From: Hyphomicrobiaceae bacterium
Lineage (GTDB): Bacteria; Pseudomonadota; Alphaproteobacteria; Rhizobiales; MH13
DNA length: 6,790 nt
Assembly (NCBI GenBank): GCA_020442235.1
Contig: JAGRKQ010000112.1
Location: 1,398 to 8,187 of the forward strand
Reading direction: 5' to 3'
Below are positions 1 through 5,645 of this stretch, piece by piece. The position numbers and the translations under genes were made by a program. Position 1 is the stretch's first letter. Each line of letters opens with the position of its first letter. The notes beneath the pieces were generated by a model. That model was not told where the DNA came from and searched no databases. It saw only the letters and a list, made by a program, of their open reading frames with translations.

Positions 1-657
1 CTTGCCGGAAGCGGCCTCATCGCGCTGTCCACCCTGCCAGCAATCCTGGCCCATCGCGCCGTGCCGGAACTCCGTCAGGGCGGCCACGCCCCCATGCGTT
101 ATTTTCTCGCCGCCGCGCCTCTGGCCACCGTCGCCGGCCTCGTTTTCGGCGTGCTGGAATCGGTGACCTTCGCGTTGCTGCCGGTTTATGGCACCGAGGT
201 CGGCATGAGCCCGTCGCGAGCGGCCTTTCTCGTCTCCATCACCGCCATGGGCAATGTCGCCACGCAGATCCCGCTGGGTCTTCTCGCCGACCGCATGGAC
301 CGGCGCCTTGTGATCGCGCTCTCCGCGCTCATCACCGCCATCGGCCTTGCCCTGATGCCGGTCCTCGTCGGAGAACCGACGGCGTTCAATGCGCTGCTCT
401 TCGTCACCTTCGGCATATCCGGAGCAATCTACATCGTCGGACTGACCCATCTCGGCGCGCGCTTTACCGGCGGCGATCTTGCCGGCGCCAATGCCGCATT
501 CGTCATGATGTATTCCACCGGCCTGCTGGTCGGGCCGATGGCGGTGGGGCTCATCATGGAGGTGGCCGGGGCCAGCGGCTTTGCCTGGTCGCTGAGCGCG
601 CTGTGCCTTGCCTTTGCCGGCTTTGCCTTTCAACGCCTTCGCGCCAATGCCGGCTGA
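1..657 (+). CDS. MFS transporter, C-terminal half (5' end outside window)
   Basis: The reading frame is open from the first base of the window and ends at TGA 655-657, giving 218 residues with no start in view. The GTG at 61 is internal, since in-frame hydrophobic codons precede it. The protein is strongly hydrophobic, with about six predicted membrane helices separated by short loops, as in the second half of a 12-helix major facilitator. The loop [10 protein letters not shown] (fragment residues 93-102) is the repeat-2 copy of the conserved MFS loop between helices 8 and 9 (G-x3-D-R-x-D-R-R type). A proton-coupled inner-membrane transporter is the likely role. The substrate cannot be read from this half; a YcaD-like uncharacterised subfamily is possible but is a guess. 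A hairpin with a T-rich tail lies about 55 bases downstream, before rpmG. Confidence 0.85.
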   Translation, partial: LAGSGLIALSTLPAILAHRAVPELRQGGHAPMRYFLAAAPLATVAGLVFGVLESVTFALLPVYGTEVGMSPSRAAFLVSITAMGNVATQIPLGLLADRMDRRLVIALSALITAIGLALMPVLVGEPTAFNALLFVTFGISGAIYIVGLTHLGARFTGGDLAGANAAFVMMYSTGLLVGPMAVGLIMEVAGASGFAWSLSALCLAFAGFAFQRLRANAG

Positions 658-672
658 AGCGCAAAGCCGAAC

Positions 673-697
673 TTGACAGCCCCCTAGAGAATATGGT
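673..697 (+). promoter_or_regulatory. Possible rpmG promoter
   Basis: A perfect -35 hexamer TTGACA (preceded by C, the alphaproteobacterial CTTGAC form) lies at 673-678. The best -10 candidate is TATGGT at 692-697, only 13 bases downstream, which is short. No better -10 was seen at 16-18 bases. If used, transcription would start near 704 and the rpmG leader would contain the hairpin at 711-733. The -35 is convincing, the -10 is not. Confidence 0.3.
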
Positions 698-710
698 GAC
701 TGCGCGCACC

Positions 711-744
711 GGCGCGGGGCCAAGGCTCGCGCCCTTTCTTTGTT
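711..744 (+). terminator. Terminator-like hairpin between the MFS gene and rpmG
   Basis: GGCGCG (711-716) pairs with CGCGCC (728-733), extended inward by a G-T wobble (717/727) and a G-C pair (718/726). This gives an 8-bp stem with a 7-base loop. It is followed by C and the T-rich stretch TTTCTTTGTT (735-744). It fits an intrinsic terminator for the MFS transcript. If the rpmG promoter is upstream at 673-697, it would instead sit in the rpmG leader and could act as an attenuator. Confidence 0.5.
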
Positions 745-788
745 GGTATCCGGCGGCCTTGTTCCGCCCTCACATCCCGGAGGCTCCG

Positions 789-956
789 ATGGCCAAGGCC
801 ACGACGATCAAGATCCGCCTCGTGTCCAGCGCGGACACCGGCTACTTCTATGTCACCAAGAAGAATTCCCGCACCATGACCGAGAAGATGGTCGTGCGGA
901 AATACGACCCGGTCGTGCGCAAGCATGTCGAGTTCCGCGAATCCAAGATCAAGTGA
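789..956 (+). CDS. rpmG: 50S ribosomal protein L33
   Basis: This 55-residue protein is a small basic component of the large ribosomal subunit. It matches the usual bacterial L33 in length and pattern: [20 protein letters not shown] at the start, the YVTKKN segment, and the ending [11 protein letters not shown]. It lacks the paired CxxC motifs of zinc-binding L33, so it is the zinc-independent form, as expected in alphaproteobacteria. The ATG at 789 is fixed by a strong Shine-Dalgarno sequence GGAGG at 779-783, five bases upstream. Longer in-frame extensions would read through the upstream hairpins and have no support. A second small hairpin (GGCGG 752-756 with CCGCC 764-768) lies just upstream of the ribosome-binding site. 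The gene is monocistronic: an intrinsic terminator follows 28 bases after the stop. Confidence 0.97.
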   Translation: MAKATTIKIRLVSSADTGYFYVTKKNSRTMTEKMVVRKYDPVVRKHVEFRESKIK

Positions 957-984
957 TCTGACGCAGACGCGAACACGCTTCACG

Positions 985-1010
985 AACCCCGGCCCCGGCC
1001 GGGGTTTTTT
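985..1010 (+). terminator. Intrinsic terminator of rpmG
   Basis: AACCCCGG (985-992) pairs perfectly with CCGGGGTT (999-1006) around a six-base loop. With the last two stem bases, the hairpin runs into an unbroken T tract at 1005-1010. This is a textbook Rho-independent terminator for plus-strand transcription. On the minus strand no T tract follows, so it should not work well in that direction. Confidence 0.92.
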
Positions 1011-1050
1011 GTTGCGCCGGCCATTCCTGTCGGCGCGATGGATGAAGCGG

Positions 1051-1111
1051 AAAAAACAGGAAAGCCGGCCGGAGGTCTGCGATGAGGAGGCCGTGCAGAC
1101 TCCGACCGGCT
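1051..1111 (-). terminator. Minus-strand intrinsic terminator with C-rich loop
   Basis: Read on the minus strand, the arm at 1111-1095 pairs with the arm at 1080-1063. The pairing is six base pairs (AGCCGG/CCGGCT), one U-G wobble (1105/1069), five pairs (CGGAG/CTCCG), one bulged C (1075) and five pairs (TCTGC/GCAGA). The stem is followed by TTCCTG and six T (1056-1051). On the plus strand the wobble becomes an A-C mismatch and no T tract follows, so the structure favours minus-strand transcription. The 14-base loop reads ACGGCCTCCTCATC on the minus strand and includes CCTCCTC, complementary to a Shine-Dalgarno sequence. It may end the divK-pleD transcript, with a 3' UTR of about 260 bases, or an independent small RNA. 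Confidence 0.65.
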
Positions 1112-1153
1112 CCCGTTGGGCACGGTAATGTGCGGCGGAACCGGGCCCATGGG

Positions 1154-1170
1154 GCGTCACATCGTGACGC
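1154..1170. repeat. Perfect inverted repeat, 7-bp arms
   Basis: GCGTCAC (1154-1160) and GTGACGC (1164-1170) are exact reverse complements around ATC. In plus-strand RNA the stem extends outward through two G-U wobbles and a G-C pair (1151-1153 with 1171-1173). No T tract follows on either strand, so it is not a classical terminator. It could be an RNA hairpin or a dyad protein-binding site. Confidence 0.7.
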
Positions 1171-1239
1171 TTCGGGCACGTTGCAAAGAACCGCCTTCGC
1201 TGGCAAGGATAATACTTCGTTAACGGCCCTGTTACGTGG

Positions 1240-1285
1240 GGTAAAGCAATCGTTTACCTTAAGCCAAAGGGTAAATTACCCTAAG
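1240..1285. repeat. Clustered palindromes and in-phase direct repeats, AT-rich
   Basis: Two dyads lie side by side. GGTAAA (1240-1245) and TTTACC (1253-1258) are separated by seven bases, and AGGGTAA (1268-1274) and TTACCCT (1276-1282) flank a single A. The right halves also form a direct repeat, TTACCTTAAG (1254-1263) and TTACCCTAAG (1276-1285). These match at nine of ten positions and start 22 bases apart, about two helical turns. Such spacing is typical of tandem sites for a DNA-binding protein. The cluster lies upstream, in minus-strand sense, of a TATTAT box (1214-1209). No known operator is recognised. Confidence 0.6.
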
Positions 1286-1315
1286 AATGCCCACAAACGT
1301 AAACGGACACGGTTA

Positions 1316-2683
1316 TCAGGCAGCGTCGGCGACGACCCGGTTCCGCCCCTGCCGCTTGGCTTCATAGAGCGCAAGGTCGGCACGCTTCATCAGCGTCTCG
1401 GGCGTATCCTCGGCAGATTCCACCGTCGCCACGCCGACCGAGATCGTGACGCCGAGATGCTGGCGTCCGCCGGCAACCGGAATCGGCTCGGCTTCCACAC
1501 GCTGGCGGATGCGTTCGGCGATCAGCATGGCATAGGCCTTGTCGGTGTCGGGCATGACGAGCACGAATTCCTCACCCCCGAACCGGCAGGCCATGTCGAT
1601 GCCGCGCACCGAACGGCGCAGGCGCTCGCCGAACTCGCGCAGAACATCGTCGCCCGCATCGTGCCCGTAGGTGTCGTTGACCTTCTTGAAGAAGTCGATG
1701 TCGGTCAGAAGCAGCGACAGCGGCCGGCCGCGATTGGTCGCCTGGTCGACCAGCGTCGACAGATGGCCTTCCAGATAGCGGCGGTTATAGAGCCCGGTCA
1801 GTGCATCGGTGATGGCCATTTCCATGGTCTGCTCGACCGACTCGCGCAGGATGTCGGAATAGCGCTTGCGGCGCACCTGGGTGGCGACGCGCGCCAGCAT
1901 CTCGTTGGTGTCGATCGGGCGCACCAGATAGTCGTTGACGCCGAGATCGAGGCCGCGCAGCAGGCGCGCATTCTCTTCCGGCTCAACGAGGATCAGCACC
2001 GGCAGGTGCCGCGTGCGCTCCAGCGAGCGCAGCTGCGAGCACAGCCGCAGCCCGTCGAAATCCATCAGCGACAGGCTGACGATGGCCAGATCGAATTCCT
2101 GGTCGGCGGCGGCAAACAGCGCCTCCTGCGGATTCGGCTCGATGTGCACCGTGTGATGCTTGGCCAGAACCTTGCGCATGCGCTCATAGGACGAAGCCCG
2201 GTCATCGACGAGGAGGACACGCCCGCCCTGCCCGTCGGGCATGGCGATCCCTTCGCTGTTCATGCCGATCTGGCGGCTTGAAAGCGCACGCGAGCGCAGC
2301 TCGTCGGTCAGCACCTTGAGGCGCACGAGGCTCTTCACGCGGGTCAGGAGCGCAATGTCGTTGACCGGCTTGGTGAGAAAGTCGTCGGCGCCCGCTTCCA
2401 GCCCCTGCACGCGGTCGGCGGGCTGATCGAGGGCGGTCACCATCACCACCGGAATATGCGCGGTCTTGGGATTGGCCTTGAGGCGACGGCAGGTCTCGAA
2501 GCCATCGAGCCCCGGCATCATCACATCAAGAAGAACGATGTCGACATGGCTGCGATCGCACATGTCGAGCGCATCCTGCCCGCTGACCGCCGTCAGCACA
2601 TCGAAATATTCCGCCGTGAGCCGTGCTTCCAGCAGCTTCACATTGGCCAGGATGTCATCGACAACAAGAACACGCGCCGTCAT
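1316..2683 (-). CDS. pleD: PleD diguanylate cyclase response regulator
   Basis: PleD makes cyclic di-GMP from two GTP when phosphorylated. In Caulobacter it drives the motile-to-sessile switch at the cell pole. The 455 residues show REC1 (about 1-120) with the acidic pair D9/D10, phospho-acceptor D53, T83 and K105. A degenerate REC2 (about 153-275) has Ser203 at the acceptor position and Arg256 in place of the lysine. The GGDEF domain (about 285-455) has GGEEF at 369-373 and an intact RxxD product-inhibition site, R360-D363. Length and residue numbers match Caulobacter PleD almost exactly. The ATG at 2683 has GGAGG (2698-2694, minus sense) ten bases upstream, overlapping the end of divK. The gap to the divK stop is 15 bases, so the two are co-transcribed. 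The downstream terminator candidate is at 1111-1051. Confidence 0.97.
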   Translation of the reverse strand: MTARVLVVDDILANVKLLEARLTAEYFDVLTAVSGQDALDMCDRSHVDIVLLDVMMPGLDGFETCRRLKANPKTAHIPVVMVTALDQPADRVQGLEAGADDFLTKPVNDIALLTRVKSLVRLKVLTDELRSRALSSRQIGMNSEGIAMPDGQGGRVLLVDDRASSYERMRKVLAKHHTVHIEPNPQEALFAAADQEFDLAIVSLSLMDFDGLRLCSQLRSLERTRHLPVLILVEPEENARLLRGLDLGVNDYLVRPIDTNEMLARVATQVRRKRYSDILRESVEQTMEMAITDALTGLYNRRYLEGHLSTLVDQATNRGRPLSLLLTDIDFFKKVNDTYGHDAGDDVLREFGERLRRSVRGIDMACRFGGEEFVLVMPDTDKAYAMLIAERIRQRVEAEPIPVAGGRQHLGVTISVGVATVESAEDTPETLMKRADLALYEAKRQGRNRVVADAA

Positions 2684-2698
2684 GAAACGACATCCTCC

Positions 2699-3070
2699 CT
2701 ACGCTTCGCCCAGAAAGGCCCGCACGGTCTCCAGGAACTTCATGACCGTGATGGGCTTGGAGATGTAGCCTTCGCAGCCGGCAGCCCGGATGCGCTCCTC
2801 GTCGCCCTTCATGGCAAAAGCCGTGACGGCGACGATCGGGATGTGGCGGAGGGTCTCGTCCTCCTTCATCCATCCCGTGACATCGAGACCGGAAACTTCA
2901 GGGAGCTGAATGTCCATCAGCACCAGATCGGGCATGTTCTGGCGCGCAAGATCGAGCGCTTCCATACCGTTCTTGGTGTGGAGCGTCTTGTAGCCATTCG
3001 CCTCGAGAAGATCGCGGAAAAGCTTGAGATTCAGATCGTTGTCTTCCACGATCAGGATGGTTTTTGCCAT
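2699..3070 (-). CDS. divK: DivK single-domain response regulator
   Basis: DivK is a stand-alone receiver protein of the polarity and cell-cycle circuit. In Caulobacter, DivJ phosphorylates it and PleC dephosphorylates it; in rhizobia, PdhS-type kinases also act. DivK~P acts through DivL and CckA to lower CtrA activity. The 123 residues form one REC domain with E9/D10, phospho-acceptor D53 in LMDIQLPE, T83 and K105 in ISKP. The segment [14 protein letters not shown] is characteristic of DivK. I chose the ATG at 3070 ([11 protein letters not shown]), which starts like known DivK proteins. The in-frame ATG at 3088 would add six residues and has no properly spaced ribosome-binding site. Its own site is weak (GGGA within GGGAACCG), and it overlaps a small dyad. 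It is the first gene of the divK-pleD operon. Confidence 0.96.
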   Translation of the reverse strand: MAKTILIVEDNDLNLKLFRDLLEANGYKTLHTKNGMEALDLARQNMPDLVLMDIQLPEVSGLDVTGWMKEDETLRHIPIVAVTAFAMKGDEERIRAAGCEGYISKPITVMKFLETVRAFLGEA

Positions 3071-3204
3071 GATCGGTTCCCGGAACATCCCTTAGGCCAG
3101 CCCGCACCGGGACCGCCTACCCCTTTTGATTTCTCGGACTTATCGATAGCGCACAAACCTTTCGGAAGAACGAACACAGGCCCCTGGACACGGCGGAGGA
3201 CGGA
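3071..3204. promoter_or_regulatory. Divergent intergenic region of divK and the DUF3572-dinB pair
   Basis: These 134 bases separate two divergent transcripts and must hold both promoters, but no convincing -35/-10 pair was found for either. Visible elements are the dyad GTTCC-C-GGAAC (3076-3086) next to the divK start, the palindrome TATCGATA (3141-3148), and the tandem GAACGAAC (3168-3175). The tandem is not an alphaproteobacterial LexA box (GTTC-N7-GTTC or its complement), because the spacing is zero. I also saw no TTAA-N7-TTAA CtrA site. Confidence 0.5.
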
Positions 3205-3480
3205 ATGCAGCGCGATGCGGCCATGGCCCTTGCCCAGACGGTGCTCATCGACCTTGCCGGCGAGACCGAGACCATGAGCCGGTTTCTCGCGCTCAGCGGC
3301 ATCGATCCACAGAGCCTGCGCCAGCGGGCGCATGAAGCGTCCTTTCTGGCCGGGCTCATCGGCTTCGTCATGGAGGACGAGGCGCTGCTTCTGGCGATCT
3401 GCGAGCGCCAGCGCCTGCCTGCGGCCGACATCGGGCGTGCCCGCGATGCGCTGGCCGGAAGACCGCCGGACGATGCGTGA
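3205..3480 (+). CDS. DUF3572 family protein
   Basis: This 91-residue protein fits the DUF3572 family of small, probably all-helical alphaproteobacterial proteins of unknown function. The recognisable parts are RFLALSGIDPQSLR (26-39), the helical core FLAGLIGFVMEDEALLLAIC (47-66) and the C-terminal helix PAADIGRARDALAG (72-85). It has no signal peptide, membrane helix or cysteine pattern that suggests catalysis or metal binding, so a cytoplasmic location is likely. The ATG at 3205 is supported by GGAGGA at 3195-3200, four bases upstream. The stop is nine bases before the dinB start, so the two genes are very likely one transcript. It is divergent from divK. The gene order suggests a conserved neighbourhood but does not establish a functional link. 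The family call rests on recalled sequence pattern. Confidence 0.8.
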   Translation: MQRDAAMALAQTVLIDLAGETETMSRFLALSGIDPQSLRQRAHEASFLAGLIGFVMEDEALLLAICERQRLPAADIGRARDALAGRPPDDA

Positions 3481-3489
3481 GGCGCAGCG

Positions 3490-4821
3490 ATGAACGAACC
3501 GGTCCGGGCGCTGTGCCGGGCCTGCGGGGCAAGGCCGCCGGCAACCACCCGCCACTGCCCCGCCTGCGGATCGCGGCGCCTTCTCATCCACGACGAGATC
3601 GACCGCCTGTGGCTCTCGCATATCGACTGCGACGCCTTCTTCGCGGCGGTGGAAAAGCGCGACAATCCCGCGCTGGAGGGCCTGCCCGTTATCATCGGCG
3701 GCGGCCGGCGGGGCGTGGTCGCAACTGCCTGTTATGTCGCCCGCCAGTTCGGCGTCCGTTCGGCCATGCCGATGTTCAAGGCGCGCGCGCTGTGCCCCGA
3801 GGCGGTGATCATCAAGCCGGACATCCGCAAATACGCCAAGGTCGGCCGCGCCGTGCGCGAACGCATGCTGCACCTGACGCCGCTGGTGGAGCCGCTCTCC
3901 ATCGATGAGGCGTTTCTCGATCTTTCCGGCACCGACCGCCTGCATCGGATGACGCCGGCCGAAACGCTGTCCAAGTTCCAGCGCGATCTGGAAGCCGAAC
4001 TCGGCATCAGCATTTCCGTCGGCCTGTCGCACAACAAGTTTCTGGCCAAGATCGCCTCCGACCTCGACAAACCGCGCGGGTTCTCGATCATCGGCAAGGC
4101 CGAAACACGCGCCTTTCTCGCCCCGCGCCCTGTCGGCTCGATCTTCGGCATCGGCGAAAAGACCGCCGAGCGCCTCGCCCGCGAGGGCTATCGCACCATC
4201 GCCGACCTGCAACGGGCCGATCCTGTCCAGCTGGCGCGCGATCATGGCGAGATGGGCCTGCGCCTTGCCCGTCTTGCCATCGGCGAGGACCGCCGCAAGG
4301 TCACCCCGTCACGGCCGCGCAAAAGCGTATCCGGCGAGGTGACCTTCGATACCGACATCGCCGACAGGGGCGAACTGGAAGCAACGCTGCGCGCCCAGTC
4401 GGAGCGCGTCTCGGCCCGCCTCAAGGCCAGCCACACCGCCGGCCGTACGATCACCTTGAAACTGAAGACGCAAGGCTTCCGCACCCTCACCCGCGCTCAC
4501 ACGCTCGATGGCGCAACGCAACTCGCCGACCGGATCTTCCGCGAGGGCGCCGCCCTTCTGGCTCCACTCTGCGACGGCACACGCTACCGGCTTCTCGGTA
4601 TCGGCGTTTCCGAACTCTGCGACGCGCGCCTTGCCGACGACCGCGACCTTCTCGATCCCGATGCGGGAAAACGGGCGGCAGCCGAAAACGCCGTCGACCG
4701 CCTGCGGGAAAAATTCGGCGTCGATGCCATTGGCGTCGGCCGCCTCATGGGGCGAAAGAGCCGCGCCCGACCGCTGGCGACCGACGAAACCGGCACGGAA
4801 GACCCCGGAGACGAAGCCTGA
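3490..4821 (+). CDS. dinB: DNA polymerase IV (Y-family) with N-terminal zinc-ribbon-like segment
   Basis: This Y-family translesion DNA polymerase copies past damaged bases with low fidelity. Its 443 residues are longer than E. coli DinB (351). The added N-terminus carries C9-x2-C12 and C23-x2-C26, a likely zinc ribbon. The palm begins at HIDCDAFFAAVE, with catalytic D46, D48 and steric-gate F51 (E. coli D8, D10, F13). SIDEAFLD follows, with D139 and E140 as the second catalytic pair, and then VGLSHNKFLAKIASDLDKP. The thumb has a helix-hairpin-helix (FGIGEKTAERLAREGYRTIA, about 219-238). The little finger spans about 275-400. The short charged tail shows no obvious QLxLxL clamp motif. GAGG at 3479-3482 overlaps the stop of the DUF3572 gene and serves as ribosome-binding site. 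It is convergent with eipB, with an 8-base gap, and no SOS box was seen upstream. Confidence 0.95.
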   Translation: MNEPVRALCRACGARPPATTRHCPACGSRRLLIHDEIDRLWLSHIDCDAFFAAVEKRDNPALEGLPVIIGGGRRGVVATACYVARQFGVRSAMPMFKARALCPEAVIIKPDIRKYAKVGRAVRERMLHLTPLVEPLSIDEAFLDLSGTDRLHRMTPAETLSKFQRDLEAELGISISVGLSHNKFLAKIASDLDKPRGFSIIGKAETRAFLAPRPVGSIFGIGEKTAERLAREGYRTIADLQRADPVQLARDHGEMGLRLARLAIGEDRRKVTPSRPRKSVSGEVTFDTDIADRGELEATLRAQSERVSARLKASHTAGRTITLKLKTQGFRTLTRAHTLDGATQLADRIFREGAALLAPLCDGTRYRLLGIGVSELCDARLADDRDLLDPDAGKRAAAENAVDRLREKFGVDAIGVGRLMGRKSRARPLATDETGTEDPGDEA

Positions 4822-4829
4822 CGCACCGC

Positions 4830-5645
4830 CTAGCGGGAAAAGCAGGCCTCGAGCGGCAGCGGTGTAACCTGTTGCAGAGTGCCGGCCAGGACATAGCGGC
4901 CATAATCGAGTTCAAGATCCGCCAGAACGCCATTTTCCAGCATGAAAAAGCGGCTGCGGAACACGGGAAGCGCATCCGCCCCGCCCGGAACGAAGAACGC
5001 CATCGACACCTGCCAGCCAAGCGCGCCTTCCGGCAGACCGGCGAGAGTCGCAAGCGCCGGCGGCGCGGTTTCAGCCCGCGACAGCACGGCGGAAAGATAG
5101 CGCTCGCCATCCTCGCCCGCCGAACCATCGAAGACGGTGCCGACCACCATGCGCTGCCCGAGCCGGGCAGCCTTCAGAAGCTCTTCGGAAAAGGCCTGCG
5201 GAAACAGGGCCTCCGGATCGATCGGCAGATCGCCGCGCGCCGGCTCGGCATAGTGGACGCGCAGCGCATCCCCGACCCACTCGGCATTGCCCTCGGCCCG
5301 CTCCACCGGATGCCCGTCATAGAGCGTTGCCGCCTCGAAGCGGTAGAAGCTGCGCCCCGGCCCTTCCTCGCCCAGCGTGCGCCGGTCTGTGGTGACCGAA
5401 GGCCGGTCGGCCATGGCAAGATCGAGCACGGTGCGGGTCTCGACGATCCAGCCGCCGCATTCGGTGCGCCAGGACGCGGCGACGAAACGCCCTTCAAGAC
5501 CGGAGATGCCGGAGCCGGAATCGGCGCGCAGCAGAACGAGGTCATAGACGGCGCGGTGCGCCAGAAGGTCCTCGGCCTGCGCCAGACCCGGAAGGACGGC
5601 CAGCACCCCGCCAAGAAACACGGCCCGCGCGTCGAACTTACTCAT
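4830..5645 (-). CDS. eipB: EipB-type (DUF1849) periplasmic envelope-integrity protein
   Basis: EipB is a periplasmic beta-spiral protein that Brucella needs for cell-envelope integrity under stress. Its molecular partner is not fully defined. The 271 residues start with a signal peptide: K3/R7, a hydrophobic core VFLGGVLAVLPG, then AQA with cleavage likely after A24. The mature part shows the family opening LLAHRAVYDLVLL, the stretch GLEGRF, SFYRFEAATLYDG and the late LELDYGRY. Cys63 (TECGGW) and Cys268 (LEACFSR) lie about 205 residues apart and match the conserved EipB disulfide. I chose the ATG at 5645, which has GGGAGA five bases upstream (minus sense) and gives a clean signal peptide. A TTG at 5693 would add 16 residues in front of it and overlap a likely -35 box. 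It is convergent with dinB and divergent from the next operon. Confidence 0.9.
   Translation of the reverse strand: MSKFDARAVFLGGVLAVLPGLAQAEDLLAHRAVYDLVLLRADSGSGISGLEGRFVAASWRTECGGWIVETRTVLDLAMADRPSVTTDRRTLGEEGPGRSFYRFEAATLYDGHPVERAEGNAEWVGDALRVHYAEPARGDLPIDPEALFPQAFSEELLKAARLGQRMVVGTVFDGSAGEDGERYLSAVLSRAETAPPALATLAGLPEGALGWQVSMAFFVPGGADALPVFRSRFFMLENGVLADLELDYGRYVLAGTLQQVTPLPLEACFSR

Larger units (their letters stand above)
1011..1315. other. Gene-free convergent interval between rpmG and pleD
   Basis: This interval of about 305 bases lies between the 3' ends of rpmG and pleD, and I see no convincing coding sequence in it. The short frames that cross it lack ribosome-binding sites and conserved features. 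It is rich in structure: a minus-strand terminator-like hairpin (1051-1111), a perfect inverted repeat (1154-1170), an AT-rich segment from about 1205 with ATAATA at 1209-1214 (TATTAT on the minus strand), and a cluster of palindromes and direct repeats (1240-1285). Ordinary convergent 3' ends usually need only terminators, so the extra repeats are unexplained. Confidence 0.75.

Noticed and set aside
1220..1235. TTAACGGCCCTGTTAC as a CtrA site
   Set aside because: The consensus is TTAA-N7-TTAA. Here the spacing is eight and the second half is TTAC, and the site is not upstream of a recognised gene.
1082..2281. Long plus-strand open frame of 399 codons opposite pleD
   Set aside because: It is antisense to a complete, well-conserved pleD gene. 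Its protein is rich in His, Arg, Gln and Ala with no domain, which is typical of a high-GC shadow frame.
3168..3175. GAACGAAC as a LexA (SOS) box for dinB
   Set aside because: The alphaproteobacterial LexA site needs seven bases between GTTC (or GAAC) units. Here the units are adjacent, and no correctly spaced pair was found.
2456..3277. Plus-strand open frame of 273 codons opposite divK and pleD
   Set aside because: It is antisense to divK and part of pleD, both certain genes, and has no ribosome-binding site or domain.
3052..4245. Minus-strand open frame of 397 codons opposite dinB and the DUF3572 gene
   Set aside because: It overlaps two recognisable genes and the divergent promoter region, has low-complexity composition and shows no family motif.
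4816..4847. Small hairpins (CCGC-CTA-GCGG and GCCTG/CAGGC) at the dinB-eipB junction as a terminator
   Set aside because: The stems are short and no T tract follows on the correct side for either strand.
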